Shown piece after piece: positions 7,490 through 10,596 of a stretch of 10,596 nucleotides of DNA. Source of the DNA: Gammaproteobacteria bacterium (GTDB taxonomy: Bacteria > Pseudomonadota > Gammaproteobacteria > GRL18); the NCBI GenBank assembly GCA_028571885.1, contig JAPVVU010000079.1:1-10596 (forward strand), given 5' to 3'. Both the position numbers and the translations under genes were made by a program. Positions within the stretch are counted from its first letter, which is position 1, and the number at the start of each line of letters is the position of its first letter. The notes below the pieces were generated by a model. The model was not told where the DNA came from, searched no databases, and saw only the letters and a program-made list of their open reading frames with translations.

Positions 7490-7779
7490 TGAATCAGATT
7501 TGGAGACCGTAGAAACTGCTCGAGCTGAACGTCTTCAAATAATTCACAGACTTCAGCAGAATAATTAACAAATTGAATTTCATTCAGACATGAAGAAAAA
7601 CAGGACTTCATTGCTAATAAAGTATGCAAAAAAATGTAATCAACCTGCTTGATATGTTGAAAATCAACAATAATTGTCACAAAATCCGGCAATCCGGACA
7701 ATTGTTCTTTGTAGGTCTGAAAAATATCAAAATCAAGCTGTTCTGGTACGGTAAGTACATGAATATCAATACAGTTCAT
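7486..7779 (-). CDS. Small single-domain STAS protein, degenerate phosphosite
   Basis: The 97 residues fit one STAS domain, the fold of anti-sigma-factor antagonists (SpoIIAA) and MlaB-type proteins. The core is a strand VTIIVDF (34-40), then HIKQVDYIFLHTLLAMKSC (42-60), matching the usual hydrophobic-D-S/T-x-G-L pattern, then IQFVNYS (68-74) and a C-terminal helix VCELFEDVQLEQFL. The Asp is kept (D47), but the residue usually phosphorylated is Tyr48 and the usual Gly is Phe50, so kinase-controlled partner switching of the standard kind is unlikely. No anti-sigma factor, kinase, phosphatase or transporter gene lies beside it. GGGGGA (complement of 7788-7793) lies 8 nt before the ATG. The stop codon shares bases with that of the cytochrome gene, tail to tail, with no terminator between. 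The partner is unknown. Confidence 0.75.
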   Translation of the reverse strand: MNCIDIHVLTVPEQLDFDIFQTYKEQLSGLPDFVTIIVDFQHIKQVDYIFLHTLLAMKSCFSSCLNEIQFVNYSAEVCELFEDVQLEQFLRSPNLIH

Positions 7780-7784
7780 GGCAT

Positions 7785-7800
7785 AATTCCCCCAGGAATT
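7785..7800 (-). promoter_or_regulatory. Hairpin over the STAS gene ribosome-binding site
   Basis: aattcc (7785-7790) and ggaatt (7795-7800) form a 6-bp perfect dyad with a 4-base spacer. In the minus-strand mRNA the G-rich Shine-Dalgarno lies in the loop and 3' arm of this hairpin, which could limit translation or present a GGA-containing loop of the kind CsrA/RsmA proteins bind. Regulation is inferred only. Confidence 0.4.
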
Positions 7801-8040
7801 TTTAAACTAATTTAACTCCTGCTTACAATAATAATTCAAAAAAGAGATAATTTCTTATCATTTTGCGTAAAAAAGATGACAATATGTGTAAAAAAACAGA
7901 TAACTTTTTCCTGATCGCCAAATAAGTGTTCAACCAAAAGTAGGCCCCATGAGGGGAAATAGTGAGCATTATTCATTTAAGATCCGCATCAGAACCTGTC
8001 ATTTAGGAACAGTTATTTAGACTCTATTCCAGGTTAGTCT

Positions 8041-8270
8041 ATGGATAAAACTCACGCACTGTACTAAGCTATTCCAAACAGATATGGGTCGAAATAGCTA
8101 GAGGGCAGGAAAAACAACTACCTGAGTACAATTTCCAGACAGGCAATAAAAACTATAGCGCCAACTCAAACGCCCATAAGGAATAATATTTGCCTGGTTT
8201 TTAAACATTTTGTGCTATCTGCTCCATAGGTAAATCTTAATCGTCAATCAGGACTATTGCCATGAATAAA
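8041..8270 (+). repeat. Leader repeat, copy 1 (before the YihY-family gene)
   Basis: Block A (8041-8066) matches 9400-9425 at 22 of 26 positions, all differences being transitions. The final block (8201 to the ATG at 8262) aligns without gaps to 9517-9577 at 45 of 61 positions, then through ATGAATAAA at 9 of 9. Similarity between the blocks is patchier (aaaactata and ctcaaac segments), and this copy is about 43 bp longer. An inverted repeat agctatt/aatagct (8067-8073, 8093-8099) follows block A. Confidence 0.8.
8190..8218 (+). promoter_or_regulatory. Promoter of the YihY-family gene, conserved in the paralogous leader
   Basis: TTGCCT (8190-8195), a 17-bp spacer and TGCTAT (8213-8218) align exactly with TTGACT-N17-TGTTAT before the TPR-like gene. 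Each -10 hexamer is only 4/6, but conservation of both hexamers and the spacing supports it. The predicted leader is about 37 nt and carries AGGA (8250-8253), 8 nt before the ATG. Confidence 0.55.
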
Positions 8271-9191
8271 TCAATGATGACAAAATGGCAAAGCCCCGGG
8301 AAAAAAATCCTGCACAATCCCTTATGTTTCATTAAACAGGTGCTCAGAAGCTTTCACGCTAATCAAGGCTTACTACTTTCAGGCGCAGTTGCATATTATA
8401 CACTGCTGTCAATTATTCCTTTATTTTCCCTGATTTTAATAGCCCTTTCGTACATCGTTGAACCCGATCAATTGTTACAAATAACCAGTAATTACATTAA
8501 TCTGGTTCTGCCTGGACAGGCATCAGTCTTTATTGAGCAAATAACACGTTTTACCACTCAAAAGCATATTGGTTGGCTCTTGTTACTTATCTTGCTATTT
8601 TTCAGCTCTATGACCTTTACCGTTCTGGAAAATACTATGTCGATTATTTTTTTCCATCGAGTCAATATTCACCGTAGACACTTTTTGATTTCAGCGATTA
8701 TACCCTATTGCTATATTGTTGTTTTAGGGGTGGGTATGTTGCTGATCACAAGCATAAGTGGTGTATTGCAGGCCTGGGAAGGTGAAACAATATCCATTTT
8801 ATTCTGGAGCTGGAATCTGGACGCCGTGACAAAAACAGTCATCTATATTCTAGGAGTGATTGGGCTTATCATGATGCTGGCTTCAATTTATATGGTCATG
8901 CCAGTTGGAAAATTGAGCTTTAAACATGCATTAATCGGCAGTATTAGTGCAACATTTTTATGGGAAATTGCACGTCACATTCTGGTTTGGTACTTCTCGA
9001 CACTTTCCATGGTCAATATAGTCTATGGCTCATTAACCTCTGCAATCGTCATATTATTATTCCTTGAAGTCGGCGCAATCATTTTATTATTTGGTGCTCA
9101 GGTAATCGCAGAATATGAACGGAGCGGCTATGAAGAGTCTTGCCAGGGATGTGAAGATTTTATAACAAATAAAACAGATAATGTTCCCTGA
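8262..9191 (+). CDS. YihY/BrkB-family inner-membrane protein
   Basis: The 309-residue length and motifs fit the YihY/BrkB family (annotated for years, wrongly for some members, as ribonuclease BN). Hydrophobic spans lie at about 37-66, 103-126, 141-166, 190-214, 222-245 and 252-283, giving five to six membrane helices, with a short basic N-terminus and a charged tail. Diagnostic stretches are SGAVAYYTLLSIIPLFSL (40-57), MPVGKLSFKHALIGSISA (213-230) and VYGSLTSAIVILLFLEV followed by LLFGAQVIAEYER (254-287). The biochemical role of the family is not settled; transport or envelope functions have been suggested. ATG 8262 follows AGGA by 8 nt; nearby in-frame ATGs at codons 5 and 6 lack this spacing. 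The leader is shared with the TPR-like gene downstream. The C-terminal tail carries a CxxC (294-297) of unknown meaning. Confidence 0.92.
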   Translation: MNKSMMTKWQSPGKKILHNPLCFIKQVLRSFHANQGLLLSGAVAYYTLLSIIPLFSLILIALSYIVEPDQLLQITSNYINLVLPGQASVFIEQITRFTTQKHIGWLLLLILLFFSSMTFTVLENTMSIIFFHRVNIHRRHFLISAIIPYCYIVVLGVGMLLITSISGVLQAWEGETISILFWSWNLDAVTKTVIYILGVIGLIMMLASIYMVMPVGKLSFKHALIGSISATFLWEIARHILVWYFSTLSMVNIVYGSLTSAIVILLFLEVGAIILLFGAQVIAEYERSGYEESCQGCEDFITNKTDNVP

Positions 9192-9193
9192 CT

Positions 9194-9247
9194 CTGGTTT
9201 ATAATCTGGGGTTTATAATCTGGGGTTTATAATCTGGTTTATAAAAT
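9194..9247. repeat. Tandem repeat of a 12-14-bp unit just after the YihY-family stop
   Basis: Four units begin at 9194 (ctggtttataat), 9206 and 9220 (both ctggggtttataat) and 9234 (ctggtttataaaat). The middle two are identical 14-mers; the outer two lack the extra gg. The array starts 3 bp after the TGA. Slippage or a protein-binding array are both possible; no function is assigned. Confidence 0.85.
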
Positions 9248-9266
9248 GTGCGCATGAGTATGAAGG

Positions 9267-9304
9267 AATCAGGCTCTACAGCAAAACTTTCCGCCTGATT
9301 TTTT
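9267..9304 (+). terminator. Probable intrinsic terminator of the YihY-family gene
   Basis: aatcaggc (9267-9274) pairs perfectly with gcctgatt (9293-9300) around an 18-nt loop, and the stem runs into six T residues (9299-9304). It lies about 75 bp after the stop codon. The large loop lowers confidence. Confidence 0.55.
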
Positions 9305-9399
9305 AAAATTTCCACCACATATGGCAATCCTCTAAAAAAGGCCAGGAATTGAAAATATACTTTATGTGTACAAAAAACACCCAATTAATTCTCTTTTAT

Positions 9400-9586
9400 A
9401 TAGATAAAACTCACATATTGTACTAGTCTGTTTAAAATAGACGTGAGAATTGGCAAAACTATAATTGTATCTCAAACACCAGTAAGTGATTATATTTACT
9501 GATATTTGACTAATATTTAAAAGCATTGTGTTATCTGATCTGTTCGTAAATCATAACCGCCAATCAGGACTGATGTCATGAATAAA
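9400..9586 (+). repeat. Leader repeat, copy 2 (before the TPR-like gene)
   Basis: It is the homologue of 8041-8270: block A at 9400-9425, a compact hairpin gtctgt/atagac (9426-9442, one G-U pair) where copy 1 has its own inverted repeat, then shared aaaactata and ctcaaac segments, then the promoter/ribosome-binding-site block from 9517 to the ATG at 9578. The identical 11-mer caatcaggact (9561-9571; copy 1 at 8245-8255) contains the Shine-Dalgarno. Confidence 0.8.
9506..9534 (+). promoter_or_regulatory. Promoter of the TPR-like gene
   Basis: TTGACT (9506-9511; 5/6) and TGTTAT (9529-9534; 4/6) with a 17-bp spacer. It aligns base for base with the promoter proposed for the YihY-family gene, so the two genes probably respond alike. 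AGGA (9566-9569) is 8 nt before the ATG. Confidence 0.6.
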
Positions 9587-10144
9587 CCTTTAACAAACCA
9601 ATCTAATAATCAAGGTTACAACACCAATTTTCTTTCTGGAATTTGCTGCTTATGGGAATCTGACTATAATCAGGCAAGATATTTTTTCCTCAAAACTGCT
9701 ACTGAAACTGATCCATTAGAAGATCATCATGATGTTTATTTGTCCTATTTAGGACTTGCAAACGTGTTAATAGATCATAAGAACGGTAACTTGAGTCATT
9801 GCCATCATTCATCTGACTTATCTCTTTCAATTGAACCAGAAATTCAGTTAAACCAGGCATGTGCTGAGTTTCTAAAAGGTAATCGCAGACATGGAATCCA
9901 GGCAATGGATAAACTCAATGGCTTAAAATTATCTTCAAAGAACTCTGAAGAAATCCATTCTTTTTTCGCTTTAGTGGGCCAAAGAAAGCAAGATGACAGC
10001 GGTTCACTAAAAAGAAATAACTTTATTCGTAAGTCTATAGGTAAAATTTTCAGGAAACAAAATAATAATACGATTGGGCACATTGAAGCATTTATCAGAG
10101 AAACTGCTAAAAATCGTTATCGATGCACTACTTTAATTATGTAA
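9578..10144 (+). CDS. Small TPR-like protein of unknown function
   Basis: I do not recognise this 188-residue protein. There is no signal peptide or membrane span, so it is probably cytoplasmic. Residues about 15-110 have the size pattern of degenerate tetratricopeptide (TPR) helices: GICCLWESDYNQARYFFLKTATETDPL (21-47), VYLSYLGLANVLIDHKNGNLSHCHHSSDLSLSIEP (53-87) and IQLNQACAEFLKGNRRHGIQAMDKLNG (89-115). The rest (about 135-188) is basic (KRNNFIRKSIGKIFRKQ, NRYRCTTL) and could bind nucleic acid or an acidic partner. TPR proteins usually act as protein-interaction scaffolds. The start is supported by AGGA with 8-nt spacing, and the promoter-leader is homologous to that of the upstream YihY-family gene although the proteins are unrelated. 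Codon use and AT-richness look like the neighbours. Confidence 0.75.
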   Translation: MNKPLTNQSNNQGYNTNFLSGICCLWESDYNQARYFFLKTATETDPLEDHHDVYLSYLGLANVLIDHKNGNLSHCHHSSDLSLSIEPEIQLNQACAEFLKGNRRHGIQAMDKLNGLKLSSKNSEEIHSFFALVGQRKQDDSGSLKRNNFIRKSIGKIFRKQNNNTIGHIEAFIRETAKNRYRCTTLIM

Positions 10145-10225
10145 GACATTATTACCAGAGAATATTATGCTCAGGTAGAACATTCACCCCTGACAGATTT
10201 CGATGTGAAAATTCATTGCTGAAAA

Positions 10226-10270
10226 TAATCCACAGAAGTTGTGGATAACTTTGTTGATAAGTTTGAATAA
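10226..10270. promoter_or_regulatory. Cluster of DnaA-box-like sites
   Basis: TTATCCACA is the reference box. taatccaca (10226-10234, plus) matches 8/9; tgtggataa (10240-10248, minus) is a perfect box; tgttgataa (10252-10260, minus) is 8/9; tttgaataa (10262-10270, minus) is a weak 7/9. The three minus-strand sites start 12 and 10 bp apart, close to one helical turn, as in cooperative DnaA arrays. A further 8/9 site, agtggataa, lies at 10453-10461. Confidence 0.6.
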
Positions 10271-10506
10271 CTGCACCAATATGACAATACTATTACATCC
10301 TTTATAGTTTGCTTACATTTTGTACAGGTCCTTACTATAAAATATAAATTATGTTATATTTTAATGAGTTACAATATTTTTTAAAATCAGCTATTGACTT
10401 TGAATGTTTAGCAATAGCGCCTGATATTAATTTTTTATTATGATTTTATAAAAGTGGATAACAATTATAAAACAGCAGGTTATTGACAACTAATAAGATG
10501 AATTTT

Positions 10507-10536
10507 ATATATCCCATATAAGTATCATGGATATAT
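10507..10536. repeat. 8-bp inverted repeat near the right edge
   Basis: atatatcc (10507-10514) and ggatatat (10529-10536) are exact complements separated by 14 bp; the match extends inward (cat/atg) with a one-base bulge. It could be an operator for a gene starting just beyond, or a structural part of the origin-like region. Confidence 0.45.
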
Positions 10537-10555
10537 TTTAGTTTCGTTGTAAAAA

Positions 10556-10596
10556 ATGGAGTACGCTGAAAGAGTACTTGCAATAGTTTTCGGCTT
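10556..10596 (+). CDS. Possible start of a gene running off the right edge
   Basis: An ATG at 10556 opens a frame (MEYAERVLAIVFG) that is uninterrupted to the window end, with an in-frame TAA directly before it at 10550. The peptide looks like a plausible hydrophobic protein N-terminus, but 13 codons is too little to judge and there is no Shine-Dalgarno upstream. Confidence 0.2.
   Translation, partial: MEYAERVLAIVFG

Larger units (their letters stand above)
7780..8261. other. 482-bp intergenic region between STAS and YihY genes
   Basis: No coding frame is convincing; a 24-codon frame at 7949-8020 has no ribosome-binding site. The STAS ribosome-binding site is at the left. In the middle are several small dyads: cccc-atga-gggg (7945-7956), aacctg/caggtt (7993-7998 and 8030-8035) and tagact/agtcta (8018-8023 and 8036-8041). 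The right half, from 8041 to the ATG, is a leader that recurs in front of the TPR-like gene. Confidence 0.65.
9192..9577. other. 386-bp intergenic region between the YihY-family and TPR-like genes
   Basis: From left to right it holds the tandem repeat (9194-9247), the terminator-like hairpin (9267-9304), an AT-rich gap (9305-9399) with no recognised feature, and leader copy 2 (9400-9577). A minus-strand open frame (9384-9199) runs through the tandem repeat and is not accepted as a gene. Confidence 0.65.
10145..10555. other. AT-rich gene-free stretch with DnaA-box-like sites (origin-like)
   Basis: No coding frame is supported here. It contains a cluster of DnaA-box-like 9-mers at the left (10226-10270), a very AT-rich segment (about 10310-10470), another box-like site (10453-10461) and an 8-bp dyad atatatcc/ggatatat (10507-10514, 10529-10536). 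The layout of clustered boxes beside an AT-rich segment is that of a replication origin, but neighbouring origin genes are not visible in the window. Confidence 0.5.

Noticed and set aside
6338..7779. Cytochrome and STAS genes as a functional pair
   Set aside because: They are convergent with overlapping stop codons, so they are not co-transcribed; adjacency alone does not support a shared job.
7949..8020. 24-codon frame starting ATGAGGGGA
   Set aside because: No ribosome-binding site, and it overlaps several dyads; nothing supports translation.
9194..9247. CRISPR array
   Set aside because: Units are 12-14 bp directly abutting without spacers, and no cas gene is present.
9199..9384. Minus-strand 61-residue open frame after the YihY-family gene
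   Set aside because: Its C-terminal part is the translated tandem repeat, it crosses the terminator hairpin, and there is no Shine-Dalgarno or recognised motif. A decayed transposase remnant cannot be excluded.
9453..9475. Sigma-54 type promoter (tggcaaaactata)
   Set aside because: The GG element is not followed by a GC element at the required distance, and copy 1 does not conserve it.

Overview
The window looks like chromosomal DNA of a fairly AT-rich gammaproteobacterium. The evidence is a RapA-type RNA polymerase recycling ATPase, a tyrosine-type (AroF-like) DAHP synthase, a DamX-like SPOR protein and a YihY/BrkB membrane protein, all typical of that class. No ribosomal RNA or other marker narrows the species. 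The periplasmic multiheme cytochrome suggests respiratory flexibility. I see no phage genes, CRISPR array or intact transposase.

Layout. Bases 2-2494 hold most of rapA, cut at its 5' end just after the Walker A lysine. At its stop codon sits a 151-bp palindromic MITE-like element (2497-2647) flanked by a short direct repeat. aroF follows (2800-3924). A converging gene (5966-3990, minus) encodes a long cytoplasmic coiled coil, one membrane span and a C-terminal SPOR domain, and a hairpin terminator lies between the two. After a 371-bp divergent intergenic region comes a membrane-anchored pentaheme cytochrome c (6338-7489). Its stop codon overlaps that of a small STAS-domain gene on the other strand (7779-7486). 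A 482-bp gap leads to the YihY-family gene (8262-9191), then a 14-bp tandem repeat, a terminator-like hairpin, a small TPR-like orphan gene (9578-10144) and a gene-poor AT-rich tail (10145-10596) with a cluster of DnaA-box-like sites.

How the parts relate. These are mostly single-gene transcription units, not one operon or pathway. The strongest unexplained link is between the YihY gene and the TPR-like orphan. Their proteins are unrelated, yet they have homologous upstream regions, with the same -35/-10 spacing, the same ribosome-binding site and the same first three codons; similarity stops at codon 3. This implies a duplicated or mobile leader and probable co-regulation. Other points of interest are the MITE at the rapA stop codon, the unusual SPOR protein, the STAS protein without its phosphorylatable residue, and the origin-like DnaA-box cluster.
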